Below are positions 1 through 10,714 of a stretch of DNA of 64,000 nt, one piece after another. The notes beneath the pieces were generated by a model. The model searched no databases and was not told the origin of the DNA. It worked only from the letters and a program-made list of their open reading frames with translations. Position 1 is the first letter of the stretch; every line of letters begins with the position of its first letter. The stretch spans positions 186,001 to 250,000 of the forward strand of contig NZ_JAMTCF010000012.1 in assembly GCF_024171695.1 (NCBI RefSeq), in the 5' to 3' direction. Source of the stretch: Actinosynnema pretiosum (GTDB lineage Bacteria; Actinomycetota; Actinomycetes; Mycobacteriales; Pseudonocardiaceae). The position numbers and the translations under genes were made by a program.

Positions 1-1
1 G

Positions 2-862
2 ACCCTGGCGAACCGGCACGACTGGTTGGCCGCGTTCTGCAACGAGCTGGCCGTGGCGCTCGCGGTCGAGCGGATGACCGGCATGGACGTGCCGCCGCGC
101 GCGCAGTGGCTGCGGGTGCTGCTGTGCGAGCTGAACCGGGTCATGGCGCACCTGGTGTTCCTGGCCCCGCTGACCGACCCGGTGGCGGCGGCGCGGGGGC
201 GGGAGGCGGTGCAGTCGGTGCTGGAGGAGGCGTCCGGCGGGCGCATCCACTTCATGGCCAACCGGATCGGCGGGCTGCGCGAGGACGTCCCGGCCGGGTG
301 GACCGAGCGGGTGGCGGGCGCGCTGGACGTGGTCGAGGTGCCCGAGGCGCCCACCGGGTTGGCCGGGCTCGGGGTGCTGGGCCGGGCGGACGCGCTGGCA
401 CTCGGGGTTACCGGGCCGATCGGGCGGGCGTCCGGGGTGGACCTGGACCTGCGGCGGGACGATCCGCTGCCCGCGCACCGGGAGCTCGACGTGCGGCCGA
501 GCGTGCGGACCGCCGGTGACGCGCACGCGCGGGTCGCCTGCATGATCGACGACCTGGCGCAGGCGGTGGCGCTGGCGCGGGAGTGCCTGCGGCGGCTGCC
601 AGGCGGACCGGTGAACCTGAGGCTGCCCAAGGCGATCAAGGCCCCGGAGGGGTCCGTGTACACGCGGGTCGAGGCCCCGCTCGGGGTGTCGGGGGTGCAC
701 CTGGCCTCGCGCGGCGAGAAGACGCCGTGGCGGTTGAAGCTGCGCACGCCGTCGTTCAACAACGTGCAGGCCCTGTCCGCCCTGCTGCCGGGGACCCCGG
801 TGGCGCAGCTCCCCCTGGTGCTCGGCTCGTTCGCGGTGGTCGTCGGCGACATCGACCGCTGA
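2..862 (+). CDS. nuoD: NADH-quinone oxidoreductase subunit D-like protein (5' end outside window)
   Basis: This is the C-terminal 286 residues of a NuoD/49-kDa family protein, the quinone-site subunit of respiratory complex I or a related hydrogenase-like complex. The reading frame is open to the left edge, so the true start is outside the window. Seen here are the segment with NELA and AVERMTG, a family hallmark, and the ending VVVGDIDR, which matches the usual GEIDR or DIDR C-terminus of NuoD. No other complex I gene follows within the window, so it may be a second, stand-alone copy. The family is clear; the exact complex is an inference. Confidence 0.8.
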   Translation, partial: TLANRHDWLAAFCNELAVALAVERMTGMDVPPRAQWLRVLLCELNRVMAHLVFLAPLTDPVAAARGREAVQSVLEEASGGRIHFMANRIGGLREDVPAGWTERVAGALDVVEVPEAPTGLAGLGVLGRADALALGVTGPIGRASGVDLDLRRDDPLPAHRELDVRPSVRTAGDAHARVACMIDDLAQAVALARECLRRLPGGPVNLRLPKAIKAPEGSVYTRVEAPLGVSGVHLASRGEKTPWRLKLRTPSFNNVQALSALLPGTPVAQLPLVLGSFAVVVGDIDR

Positions 863-883
863 CCGGGGCCACGGGCGCGGGCT

Positions 884-895
884 GGAAGCGCTTCC
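884..895. promoter_or_regulatory. 12-bp perfect palindrome, LacI-family-like operator
   Basis: GGAAGCGCTTCC is a perfect palindrome preceded by T, similar to LacI/CebR-type operators (TGGGAGCGCTCCCA) of actinobacteria. It lies just after the nuoD-like stop, in a 337-bp gap that otherwise holds only a short direct repeat and a terminator. No gene starts downstream on the plus strand, so its target is unclear and it may be chance. Confidence 0.3.
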
Positions 896-995
896 GCGCC
901 AGGGGAAGCGGACGAAGGCGGACCACGCGGCACGCTGACGCCCATGACGTCAGCCCTGCCTGCGTCCCTGAGCGCCCGGCCGTGGACACCCGTCA

Positions 996-1028
996 GCTCA
1001 TGGGCACCCGGCCGCGCTCATGGGCACC
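996..1028. repeat. Short direct repeat, 13 bp, two copies
   Basis: GCTCATGGGCACC occurs at 996-1008 and again at 1016-1028, a 20-bp period. The rest of the gap between the nuoD-like gene and the terminator shows no coding potential that I would trust. Confidence 0.5.
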
Positions 1029-1144
1029 GCCCCACCTGGCCGCGCCCGTTCGCACGCGTGGACGTCTCCCCGCGCCCGTCCCCTGCCTCGTCCGCAGGTG
1101 CGCCCGCCCCCGTCCCACCAAGACGACCGCGACACCCCTTGCCC

Positions 1145-1196
1145 CACAACCACAAGCGCCCCGACTCCTCCAGGAGCCGGGGCGCTTGTGGTTGTG
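1145..1196. terminator. Bidirectional hairpin terminator
   Basis: A perfect 19-bp inverted repeat (1145-1163 with 1178-1196) with a 14-nt loop that can itself pair. It sits between convergent genes, 4 bp from the stop of the minus-strand gene. There is no U-tract, as is common in high-GC actinobacteria. Confidence 0.8.
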
Positions 1197-1199
1197 CCG

Positions 1200-2885
1200 C
1201 TAGTCCTCGCGGCGGCGCCTGCGGCGGGGCGAGTCGCCGCCGCCGAAGGCCGCCAGGAGTTCGCTGACCGACTTGCCGTCCGCGTGCGCGCCCGCCGCCG
1301 GGTCCGGCTCGGCCGCGGCGCGCCTGCCCGCGGCGGGCTGGGCGGCCTCGTCGCGGGGTTCGGCCCTGCGACGGCCACCGGCGGCCTGCTCCGGCTGCTC
1401 GGGCTGCGCCGCCCTGCGGGGGGCGCTCTCCTCCGGCTGGGGCGCGCGGGCCGCCGCCGCCCCGTCGGCGACCGGGCGACGCGTCCCGGACTGCTCGGAG
1501 GCGGACCGGCCGCCCGCCACCGCGCGGCGCACGCCACCGGCCTGCTCCGCCGCCGACAGGCCGCCCGCCGCAGCGGGGCGGCGGACCGCCGACTGCTCGG
1601 AGGCCGAGCGTCCGCCCGCGACGCCGCGCCGCACGCCCGACTGCTCGGACGCGGTCCGGCCCGCCGCAGCAGCAGGACGCCTGGCCTGCTGCGTCCCCTG
1701 CTCGACGGCCGGACGGCCACCGGCGACGGACCTGCGCACGCCGGACTGCTCGGACGCGGTCAGCCCGCCCGCAGCCGGGCGGGCGGGGCGCTCCTCGGCC
1801 ACCGTCTCGCGGCTGATCATCTCGGTGCGCTCGGCGATCCGGCTGCGCCGCTGCGACTCCGCCGTCTTCACGGGCTCGCCCTGGCCGCGCGCCGCCGACG
1901 TGCCACCGCGCGCCGACTGGTCCGTGAAGTAGTCCTGCCCTGCGCCGTCGGCGGGCCTCGCGGCCTGCTTGGCCGGGTGCGCCACCTGCTTGGTCGGCGC
2001 GGCCTGGGGCGTCCCGGCCTGCGCCCCGGCCTGGGCCTGCGCCGCGGCGGGGCGCTGCGCTTCAGCGGGGCGCTGCGGTTCGGCCTTCGGCTGGGCGCGC
2101 TTCACGCCCGGCGGCTGCACGGCCTGCTTCGGCGCGGCGGGCGCCGCGGACTTCGGCTGCGGCGGCCTGGTGCCGCTCCGGACGGGATCGCGGCGCACGG
2201 CCTCCGCGCGGGCCGCCTCGCGGCGCACCGGCTCCACCCTGCGGGCGGGCGGCGCGTCGGTGACGCGCTCGATCAGCTCGGTCTGCTCCGCCGGGTCCAG
2301 GTCGACCACGGACGGCTGGTCGTCCTTCTTCGCCTTGCCCGAGGTGATGACCCGGTGCTCGTTCATCGCGGACACCAGGCGGGACTGGTCCAACCGGGAC
2401 TGGTCGCCCAGCGAGCGCATCCGCGTGGCCTCCGCCCGCAGCGCCACCCGCTCGACCAGCACCTCGCCGCCCAGCAGCGCCTCCAGGTTCTCGCGCAGCG
2501 CGCGCAGCTCGCCGCGCAGCGCGTCCAAGTCGTCCTTCGCGTCCTCCTGCGCCTTGCGGTGGGCCTCGGTCTCCAGCTCCAGCTCGAACTCGCGCCTCGC
2601 GGCGACCTCGCGCTCCAGCTCCAGCTCGTACACGTTCTGGAGGTCGGCCACCTCGTCCTCGCGGTCGGCCACCTGGCGGCGGTAGCGCGCGGCGAGGAAG
2701 GCGCCCACGAGCGCCGCCCACAGCGCCGACACCACGGCCAGCCTCAACCAGCGGGCGTTGTCACTCAGCACCAGCACCGCCGCGGCAACGAGGGCGAACG
2801 CCAGTGCTGCGACCAGCAGGAGGCGCGCGGAGCCACGACCGTGTTCTTGCTGCTCGTCGTCTCTCGACGGGGCTCGCCCGGTCAT
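1200..2885 (-). CDS. Rv3604c/DUF6779-like membrane protein with coiled coil and repeats
   Basis: This 561-residue protein has two adjacent hydrophobic segments (about 21-40 and 48-67), a charged coiled-coil stretch (about 68-155, rich in ELELE and LRGELRALRENLE), then a long disordered Ala/Arg/Pro/Gln-rich tail. The tail carries five or six imperfect 16- to 19-residue repeats around SEQSGVRRxVAGGR (about 374-475). Architecture and position next to the DUF3180/folate genes match M. tuberculosis Rv3604c, an Ala/Arg/Pro-rich membrane protein of unknown function. An ATG start is used; a GTG three codons upstream (2894) is possible. It follows DUF3180 by about 50 bp on the same strand and ends at a strong hairpin. 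No biochemical role can be assigned. Confidence 0.75.
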   Translation of the reverse strand: MTGRAPSRDDEQQEHGRGSARLLLVAALAFALVAAAVLVLSDNARWLRLAVVSALWAALVGAFLAARYRRQVADREDEVADLQNVYELELEREVAARREFELELETEAHRKAQEDAKDDLDALRGELRALRENLEALLGGEVLVERVALRAEATRMRSLGDQSRLDQSRLVSAMNEHRVITSGKAKKDDQPSVVDLDPAEQTELIERVTDAPPARRVEPVRREAARAEAVRRDPVRSGTRPPQPKSAAPAAPKQAVQPPGVKRAQPKAEPQRPAEAQRPAAAQAQAGAQAGTPQAAPTKQVAHPAKQAARPADGAGQDYFTDQSARGGTSAARGQGEPVKTAESQRRSRIAERTEMISRETVAEERPARPAAGGLTASEQSGVRRSVAGGRPAVEQGTQQARRPAAAAGRTASEQSGVRRGVAGGRSASEQSAVRRPAAAGGLSAAEQAGGVRRAVAGGRSASEQSGTRRPVADGAAAARAPQPEESAPRRAAQPEQPEQAAGGRRRAEPRDEAAQPAAGRRAAAEPDPAAGAHADGKSVSELLAAFGGGDSPRRRRRRED

Positions 2886-2935
2886 GGGCACCACGGTACC
2901 GGTCGGTTACCCGTTTGAGACCTCGGCATCCGGTT

Positions 2936-3388
2936 TCACGCTCGGTGCTCGGGCTGGTCCGGAGTGCGGCAGCAGCGCTCCAACCACAGTCCGGAGGCGA
3001 TCAGCGCCGCTGCGCACACGAGTCCCACCACGGCGCTGGTCAGGTCGTTGTCGGCGGCCGGGAACCGGCCCCGCGCGGGGGCGACGTGCAGCAGCACCGC
3101 GCCCCAGGCGCCCGCCATGATCGCGCCCAGTGCCGAGGACGCCTTGGCGAGCGCGACGGCGCGGGCGGCGGTGAGCGCCTGCACCGGTTCGGCGCCGGGC
3201 TTGCGCAGGATGCGGGCGCGCAGCGACACGGCGAGGCCGAGGTCGACGGCGGCGATGACCAGCAGGACCACCCCGGCGAGCCTGGGCAGCGGGGGCAGCT
3301 GGGAGTAGGAGAGCTTGAGCAGCAGGAAGACCAGCGCGGCCGAGCCGAGCCCGGCGGCGAGCAGGTCACGGCCCCTGGTGAACGTCAC
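2936..3388 (-). CDS. DUF3180 family membrane protein
   Basis: A 150-residue protein with four hydrophobic segments (about 11-30, 36-55, 84-103 and 118-136), typical in length and pattern for DUF3180, a small integral membrane family of unknown function. In actinobacteria it usually sits directly after folK, as here. The GTG start at 3388 overlaps the folK stop in a GTGA motif, which implies translational coupling. The same frame is open further upstream into folK, but the coupled GTG and family length decide the start. Confidence 0.85.
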   Translation of the reverse strand: MTFTRGRDLLAAGLGSAALVFLLLKLSYSQLPPLPRLAGVVLLVIAAVDLGLAVSLRARILRKPGAEPVQALTAARAVALAKASSALGAIMAGAWGAVLLHVAPARGRFPAADNDLTSAVVGLVCAAALIASGLWLERCCRTPDQPEHRA

Positions 3389-3861
3389 AGCGCGACCTCC
3401 AGCCTCCGCACCCCGGACAGGTCCACCCCGGCCAGCAGGTCGGCGACCCGGCCGCGACCGGGCAGCACCGCCTCCGGGTCGACGTCGAGCCAGGGCGCCA
3501 GCACGGTGGCCCGCTCGTGCGCGCCGGGGTGCGGCAGCAGCAGCTCGGGGTGCTCGGACCGGACGTCGTCCACGGCGACCACGTCCACGTCGAGCGTGCG
3601 CGGCCCCCAGCGGCGCTCCCTGACCCGGCCGGAGGCCTGCTCCAGCTCCTGGCCCCTGCGCAGCCAGCCCCACTCGTCCAGGTCGCCCTCGACCAGCAGG
3701 ACGGCGTTGAGGAAGTCGTCCTGGTCGGTGACGCCCCACGGGGCGGTCTCGTACACCGGGGACGCGGCGAGCAGCCACGGCCGGAAGCCGTCGACGGCGG
3801 AGCGCAGGTGGGCGAGCCGGTCGCCGAGGTTGGAGCCCAGGGACAGCACGGCGCGGCTCAC
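3385..3861 (-). CDS. folK: 2-amino-4-hydroxy-6-hydroxymethyldihydropteridine diphosphokinase
   Basis: HPPK transfers pyrophosphate from ATP to 6-hydroxymethyl-7,8-dihydropterin, the step before FolP in folate synthesis. The 158-residue product has the expected opening LSLGSNLGDR (residues 6-15), the substrate loop around SPVYETAPWG (34-43) and the signature RWGPRTLDVDVV (84-95) with the metal-binding Asp pair. The GTG start overlaps the folB stop by 4 bp (GTGA), and its own stop overlaps the next gene the same way. Cytoplasmic enzyme. Confidence 0.95.
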   Translation of the reverse strand: MSRAVLSLGSNLGDRLAHLRSAVDGFRPWLLAASPVYETAPWGVTDQDDFLNAVLLVEGDLDEWGWLRRGQELEQASGRVRERRWGPRTLDVDVVAVDDVRSEHPELLLPHPGAHERATVLAPWLDVDPEAVLPGRGRVADLLAGVDLSGVRRLEVAL

Positions 3862-4235
3862 CTGGTCCTCCGCACGGTCACCGCCACGTCGGCGAAGGTC
3901 AGCGGGATGGGCGCGTGGGGCTTGTGGACGGTCACCTCGGTCGCGGTGACCCGGCCGTCGGCCATGACCACGTCGGCGGCCCGTCCGGCGACGGTCTCGA
4001 TGAGGTCGTGCGGCCCGCCGGCGACGACCTCGGCGACGGCCTCGGCCAGCTCGCCGTAGTGCAGGGTCTCGCGCAGGTCGTCGGTGGCGGCGGCGCGGGT
4101 CAGGTCCAGCCACACCACCACGTCGACCAGGAAGTCCTGGCCGTCGCGCTTCTCGTGCTCGAACACGCCGTGGTGCGCGTGGACCTTCAGGCCGCGCAGC
4201 TCGATCCGGTCGCCGGACCCGGTGGGCTCAGGCAC
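3858..4235 (-). CDS. folB: Dihydroneopterin aldolase
   Basis: FolB converts 7,8-dihydroneopterin to 6-hydroxymethyl-7,8-dihydropterin and glycolaldehyde. The 125-residue length fits the family. Visible landmarks are HAHHGVFEHEKRDGQDF (residues 19-35), the LHYGEL segment (58-63), HDLIETVAGRAAD (76-88) and the C-terminal VTVHKPHAPIP (101-111), which holds the conserved Lys. The GTG start overlaps the end of folP by 8 bp, and its stop overlaps folK by 4 bp, so it is cotranscribed and probably translationally coupled. Confidence 0.95.
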   Translation of the reverse strand: MPEPTGSGDRIELRGLKVHAHHGVFEHEKRDGQDFLVDVVVWLDLTRAAATDDLRETLHYGELAEAVAEVVAGGPHDLIETVAGRAADVVMADGRVTATEVTVHKPHAPIPLTFADVAVTVRRTR

Positions 4236-5049
4236 GACCGGCCCGCCACGCGCCCGCGACGGCCACCGCGTCCACCGAGCGCGGCACGTCGTGCACCCGC
4301 ACGCCCCAGGCGCCGTTGAACGCGGCCAGCGCCGACACGGCCGCCGTCGCGTCCTCCCGGCCCGCCGGGGGACGCTCGCCCAGCAGGGCGCCGAGGAACC
4401 GCTTGCGGGAGGCGCCGACCAGCACCGGGAAGCCCAGCGCGATCAGCTCGTCCAGCCGGTTCAGCAGCTGCCAGTTGTGCTCGGCCCGCTTCGCGAAGCC
4501 AAGGCCGGGGTCGACCACCACGTTCTCGGCCCGCACGCCCGCGGCGAGGGCGGCGTCCACGCGGGCGGACAGCTCGTCGCGGACCTCCCGCACCACGTCG
4601 GAGTACTCGGCGAGCCGGTCCATGTCGGCGCTGTGCCCGCGCCAGTGCATGACCACGTAGGGCACGTCCGCCTCGGCGACGACCTTGAGCACGTCCGGGT
4701 CGGCCAGGCCGCCGGACACGTCGTTGACCACCGACACCCCGGCCTCCAGGGCGGCGGCGGCCACCTCGGAGCGGGTGGTGTCCACGCTGGTCACCACGCC
4801 CTGGGCGGACAGCGCGGCGATGACGTGCGAGGTGCGGGCGACCTCCAGGTCGCTGGGCACCCGCTCGGCGCCGGGCCGGGTGGACTCGCCGCCCACGTCG
4901 ACCAGGTGCGCGCCCTGGTCGCGCAGGGCCAGCCCGTGCGCGACCGCGTCGGCGAGGTCCAGGTACCGGCCGCCGTCGGAGAACGAGTCGGCGGTGACGT
5001 TCAGGACGCCCATCACGACGCAGCCGCCCGGTGTCGGGAGCGGGCTCAC
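4228..5049 (-). CDS. folP: Dihydropteroate synthase
   Basis: FolP condenses p-aminobenzoate with hydroxymethyldihydropterin pyrophosphate and is the sulfonamide target. The 273-residue TIM barrel shows MGVLNVTADSFSDGG (13-27), VDVGGESTRPGA (50-61), the NDVSGG strand (109-114), VVDPGLGFAKR (178-188) and VGASRKRFLG (211-220), so both pterin-site and pyrophosphate-binding motifs are intact. The GTG start at 5049 overlaps the folE stop in a GTGA motif; the frame stays open upstream, but the motif spacing and overlap fix the start. Confidence 0.95.
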   Translation of the reverse strand: MSPLPTPGGCVVMGVLNVTADSFSDGGRYLDLADAVAHGLALRDQGAHLVDVGGESTRPGAERVPSDLEVARTSHVIAALSAQGVVTSVDTTRSEVAAAALEAGVSVVNDVSGGLADPDVLKVVAEADVPYVVMHWRGHSADMDRLAEYSDVVREVRDELSARVDAALAAGVRAENVVVDPGLGFAKRAEHNWQLLNRLDELIALGFPVLVGASRKRFLGALLGERPPAGREDATAAVSALAAFNGAWGVRVHDVPRSVDAVAVAGAWRAGRA

Positions 5050-5677
5050 CGGTAGCGCCCCTTGATCAGCGAGATGGCCTCGGCGCGGGAGGAGGCCGAG
5101 GTGCGCAGCAGGCCGCGCACGGCGGAGGTGGTGGTGCGCGAGCCGGGCTTGCGCACGCCGCGCATCCCCATGCACAGGTGCTCGGCCTCGACCACGACGA
5201 TGACGCCGCGCGGCTCCAGCCTGCGCACGAGCGCGTCGGCGACCTGCGAGGTCAGCCGCTCCTGCACCTGGGGGCGCTTGGCGTACAGGTCGACCAGGCG
5301 GGCCAGCTTGGACAGCCCGGTGACCCGGCCCTGCTCGTTCGGGATGTACCCGACGTGCGCGACGCCGTGGAACGGCAGCAGGTGGTGCTCGCAGAACGAG
5401 TAGACCGGGATGTCCGTGACCAGGACGAGCTCCTCGTGGCTCTCGTCGAAGGTCTTGGCCAGCACGCTGTCCGGCTCGGTGAACAGGCCCGCGAACATCT
5501 CGCGGTAGGCCCGCGCGACCCGCGCGGGCGTCTCGCGCAGTCCCTCGCGCTCGGGGTCCTCGCCGCAGGCGAGCAGCAGCTCGCGCACGGCGGCCTCGGC
5601 GCGCTTCTGGTCGAAGGGCCGCTTCGCGGCGACGCCGGCCTCCCCGTTGCTGGGGAGACCGGCGTTGTCGAATTCGA

Positions 5678-5681
<4 letters not shown>
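5046..5681 (-). CDS. folE: GTP cyclohydrolase I
   Basis: First committed step of folate synthesis, GTP to 7,8-dihydroneopterin triphosphate, by a zinc-dependent toroidal decamer. The 211-residue product contains the zinc and active-site motifs SFCEHHLLPFHG (residues 95-106), GLSKLARLVD (122-131), the ERLTSQVADAL helix and EAEHLCMGMRGVRKPGS (165-181) with the second zinc Cys. The GTG start at 5681 overlaps the ftsH stop by 4 bp (GTGA). The order ftsH-folE-folP-folB-folK is the classical actinobacterial arrangement. Confidence 0.96.
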
Positions 5682-7909
<2,228 letters not shown>

Positions 7910-7960
7910 TCACTTACGGCCGTCGGGCGGCCTCGACCCTCCCTGACTTGTTGACGGGCG

Positions 7961-7980
7961 CGGACGGGCACACCCGTCCG
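7961..7980. other. Hairpin in the ftsH leader
   Basis: A perfect 8-bp inverted repeat (CGGACGGG with CCCGTCCG, 4-nt loop) starts 52 bp upstream of the ftsH ATG and would fold in its 5' untranslated RNA. The role is unknown. Confidence 0.4.
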
Positions 7981-8375
7981 ACCAGACTACCGCCCGGACG
8001 GCCGGTGCATCGCCCCGCGTGCGCGGGGCCCGCCCCGGTTGTCGCGTTCGAGGGACCAACGGGCGGAAGAGCTCTCCGGTTCCCGTCGCGGCGCCCGGTT
8101 CCGATCGCAGGTCAGGAGCGGTCGGAACCGGGGCCCGCAGCACGGGTTGAACCGCGCCCACCGGATTCCCGTAACTCTTTCGAGGGAAACGTCGTTACGT
8201 TGGTGCGGACGGGGAAAACCGGCCGCCGCACGTGACCTCAGCCACGGAAGCCCAGGTCAGAGCGTTAGGCGTGTCATCCTCGGTTACCGTACGAGGTCAC
8301 CATCGGTAACACCGAGTGATCAATCCCCTCCCCCGGAGGGGTGAAAACCACCGGATCGAAGGTGCGCAGAAGAAG
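7981..8375. other. Divergent intergenic region, ftsH / VWA protein
   Basis: No gene seen. Two inverted repeats stand out: CGTAAC with GTTACG (8170-8175 and 8194-8199) and CGGTTACC with CGGTAAC (8281-8288 and 8304-8310), the latter about 65 bp before the VWA start. They may be operators for the divergent promoters. I looked for a c-di-AMP (ydaO-type) riboswitch and did not see its conserved segments. Confidence 0.35.
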
Positions 8376-10070
8376 ATGTCAGCCCGCAGCGAACGCCCTG
8401 GCCGCGCCAAGCGGATAGCACTCCCCGTGGGGGCCCTGCTCGGCGTGCTCGCCGCAGGGGCCACGGCCGTGGTCGCGCTCAAGGCGACCAGCGGCCCGGA
8501 CTGCACCGGCACGCTCCCGCTCAAGGTCGCCACCACCCCGGCCGCCGAGGCGGTCGTGCGCGGCGCGGCCGACGACTACCAGGCGGGCCAGCCCGTCGTG
8601 GACGGCCGGTGCGTGCAGGTGCAGGTCGAGGCGCGCACCGCCGCCGACGTGGCGCACGAGCTGCCGAACGCCCGGATCAACCCGCCCGTCATGTGGGTCC
8701 CGGACTCGACCATGTGGGCCGAGGAGGCCCAGCGCCAGTCCGCGAGCCTGGGCGCCGACGCGCCCGTGCTGGAGGTCGGCGAGCCGCTGGCCGGGTCCCC
8801 GCTGGTCATCGCCGGTCCGGCGGAGAAGCTGCGCGCTCTGGGCTGGCCGAGCGCCTCGGTCGCCTGGGCCGGCGTGCTCGCGCCCGGCGTGGACGCCGCG
8901 GTGAGCGACCCGACCACCTCCACCGAGGGCCTGGCCACCCTGGCGGTCATCCGCTCCCGGCTCGGCAACGCGGACGGCACGCCCAACCAGGAGCTGATCG
9001 GCTCGCTGATGCGGATCGGGCGCAACGCCGTGACCGTGCGCGACTCGTTCAGCAAGGTCAGCCAGGACGAGCGGACCGCGCCGCTGTTCACCGCCTCCGA
9101 GCAGGCCGTGCTGGCCGCGAACCGGGCGGCGGGCGGGCTGCGGGTCGCCGCCTCGTACCCGGCCGAGGGCACGATGATGCTCGACTACCCGGTGGTGCGG
9201 ATCAAGCGGACCACCGACCAGCCTGGCACCGGGGTCGCGGCGAGCGGCTTCGAGCAGGCGCTGCGCAGCGCCAAGACCCGCGAGCGGTTCGTGGACGCGG
9301 GCTTCCGCACCCCGGACGGGCAGGCGGTGGCGGGGCTGTCGGCCGAGCGCGACGGGGTGGGCGGCGACGCGGTGAACGCGATGCCGAAGCCCAGCCCGGC
9401 CGAGGTGTCCGAGCTGCTGGGCACCTGGGGCGCGGTGAGCCTGGACTCGCGGATGCTGGCGGTGCTGGACGTGTCCGGGTCGATGACCGAGCTGATGGGC
9501 AACGGCCAGACCCGCATGGCGGCGGCGTCCGAGGCGGCGCTGACCGCGCTGGGGATGCTGCCGGACACCTCGGAGATCGGCCTGTGGGCGTTCTCCACGA
9601 ACAAGAAGCCGCCGAACGACTGGATCGAGCTGGTGCCGCTCGGCCCGCTCGGCGAGGTGCTGGGCAGCGCGCCGAGGCGGACGCAGCTCCAGCAGGGCGC
9701 GAAGGGCCTGGCGGCGCTGGTCGGCGGCGGGACCGCGCTGAACGACACCACGCTCGCGGCGTTCCGCCGGATGCAGGCCTCGTACGACCCCGAGAAGATC
9801 AACTCGGTGGTGCTGATCACCGACGGCCGCAACGACGACTACGCCAGCATCACCACCGCGCAGCTGCTCCAGGCCCTGGAGTCGGAGTCCGACCCGGCGC
9901 GCCCGGTGCCGCTGATCATGGTCGGGCTCGGCCAGGAGGCCGACATGGAGGCGCTGCGGGCGATCTCCTCGGCCACCGGCGGCAAGGCCTACCAGGCGCT
10001 GGAGGCGGCCGACATCCGCAGCGTGCTGCTGGACGCGATCTCCCAGCGGCGGTGCAGGCCCAACTGCTGA
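8376..10070 (+). CDS. Substrate-binding and VWA domain protein
   Basis: The 564-residue product begins with a basic N-terminus and one hydrophobic segment (about 14-35), so it is an exported, membrane-anchored protein. Residues about 40-330 resemble a type 2 periplasmic solute-binding fold. Residues about 360-560 are a von Willebrand A domain with a MIDAS motif, DVSGSM, in LAVLDVSGSM, plus a downstream ITDGRND strand. Such two-domain proteins are common in actinobacteria, with no established substrate. The ATG at 8376 was chosen because the 20 codons upstream in frame carry no export-like sequence. It stands alone between ftsH and hpt, which are closer together in mycobacteria. Confidence 0.8.
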   Translation: MSARSERPGRAKRIALPVGALLGVLAAGATAVVALKATSGPDCTGTLPLKVATTPAAEAVVRGAADDYQAGQPVVDGRCVQVQVEARTAADVAHELPNARINPPVMWVPDSTMWAEEAQRQSASLGADAPVLEVGEPLAGSPLVIAGPAEKLRALGWPSASVAWAGVLAPGVDAAVSDPTTSTEGLATLAVIRSRLGNADGTPNQELIGSLMRIGRNAVTVRDSFSKVSQDERTAPLFTASEQAVLAANRAAGGLRVAASYPAEGTMMLDYPVVRIKRTTDQPGTGVAASGFEQALRSAKTRERFVDAGFRTPDGQAVAGLSAERDGVGGDAVNAMPKPSPAEVSELLGTWGAVSLDSRMLAVLDVSGSMTELMGNGQTRMAAASEAALTALGMLPDTSEIGLWAFSTNKKPPNDWIELVPLGPLGEVLGSAPRRTQLQQGAKGLAALVGGGTALNDTTLAAFRRMQASYDPEKINSVVLITDGRNDDYASITTAQLLQALESESDPARPVPLIMVGLGQEADMEALRAISSATGGKAYQALEAADIRSVLLDAISQRRCRPNC

Positions 10071-10110
10071 GCCCGGACCCGGCGGGCGCCTGCCCGACGA
10101 GCACGGGACC

Positions 10111-10141
10111 CGCCCGCCCCGCGAACCGCGCGGGGCGGGCG
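10111..10141. terminator. Bidirectional hairpin terminator
   Basis: Perfect 13-bp GC stem (10111-10123 with 10129-10141) and 5-nt loop between the convergent VWA gene and hpt. It lies 9 bp beyond the hpt stop. No U-tract on either side. Confidence 0.75.
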
Positions 10142-10149
10142 GCGCCCGC

Positions 10150-10698
10150 TCAGCCGGAGTAGACCTTCGGGTCCAGCTTCCCGATGTACGGCAGGTCGCG
10201 GTACCGCTCGGCGTAGTCGAGGCCGTAGCCGACCACGAACTCGTTGGGGATGTCGAAGCCGACGTACTTCACCGGCACGTCGACCTTGACCGCGTCGGGC
10301 TTGCGCAGCAGCGTGCAGACCTCCAGCGAGCGCGGCTTGCGCGAGGCGAGGTTCTTGAGCAGCCAGGACAGCGTGAGCCCCGAGTCGATGATGTCCTCCA
10401 CGATGAGGACGTCCCGGTCCGCGATGTCGCGGTCGAGGTCCTTGAGGATGCGCACCACGCCCGAGGAGGACGTGGAGGACCCGTAGGAGCTGACCGCCAT
10501 GAACTCCAGCTGCACCGGGACGGGAAGCGCCCTGGCCAGGTCGGAGGTGAACATCACCGCGCCCTTGAGGACGGTGATGAGGACGAGGTCGTCACCGCCT
10601 GCCGGGTAGTCGGCGGCCACCTGCTGGGCGAGCTCACCGACCTTGTCGCTGATCTCCTGCTCGCTGACGAGCACGGAGGCGATGTCGCCGTCGTACAC
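10150..10698 (-). CDS. hpt: Hypoxanthine phosphoribosyltransferase
   Basis: Purine salvage enzyme joining hypoxanthine or guanine to PRPP. The 182 residues include the PPi loop LKGAVMF (44-50), the flexible loop SSYGSSTSSSG (70-80), the PRPP motif VLIVEDIIDSGLTL (97-110) and the purine-binding KYVGFDIPNEFVVGYGLDY (144-162), all typical. The GTG start at 10698 is preceded by AAAGGGGATC, a good ribosome site. It lies 16 bp after tilS in a minus-strand operon, the tilS-hpt pairing seen across actinobacteria. Confidence 0.96.
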   Translation of the reverse strand: MYDGDIASVLVSEQEISDKVGELAQQVAADYPAGGDDLVLITVLKGAVMFTSDLARALPVPVQLEFMAVSSYGSSTSSSGVVRILKDLDRDIADRDVLIVEDIIDSGLTLSWLLKNLASRKPRSLEVCTLLRKPDAVKVDVPVKYVGFDIPNEFVVGYGLDYAERYRDLPYIGKLDPKVYSG

Positions 10699-10714
10699 GG
10701 ACGATCCCCTTTGG

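Noticed and set aside
8200..8375. Possible c-di-AMP riboswitch upstream of the VWA protein
   Set aside because: Conserved ydaO-type segments were not found; only two simple inverted repeats are visible.
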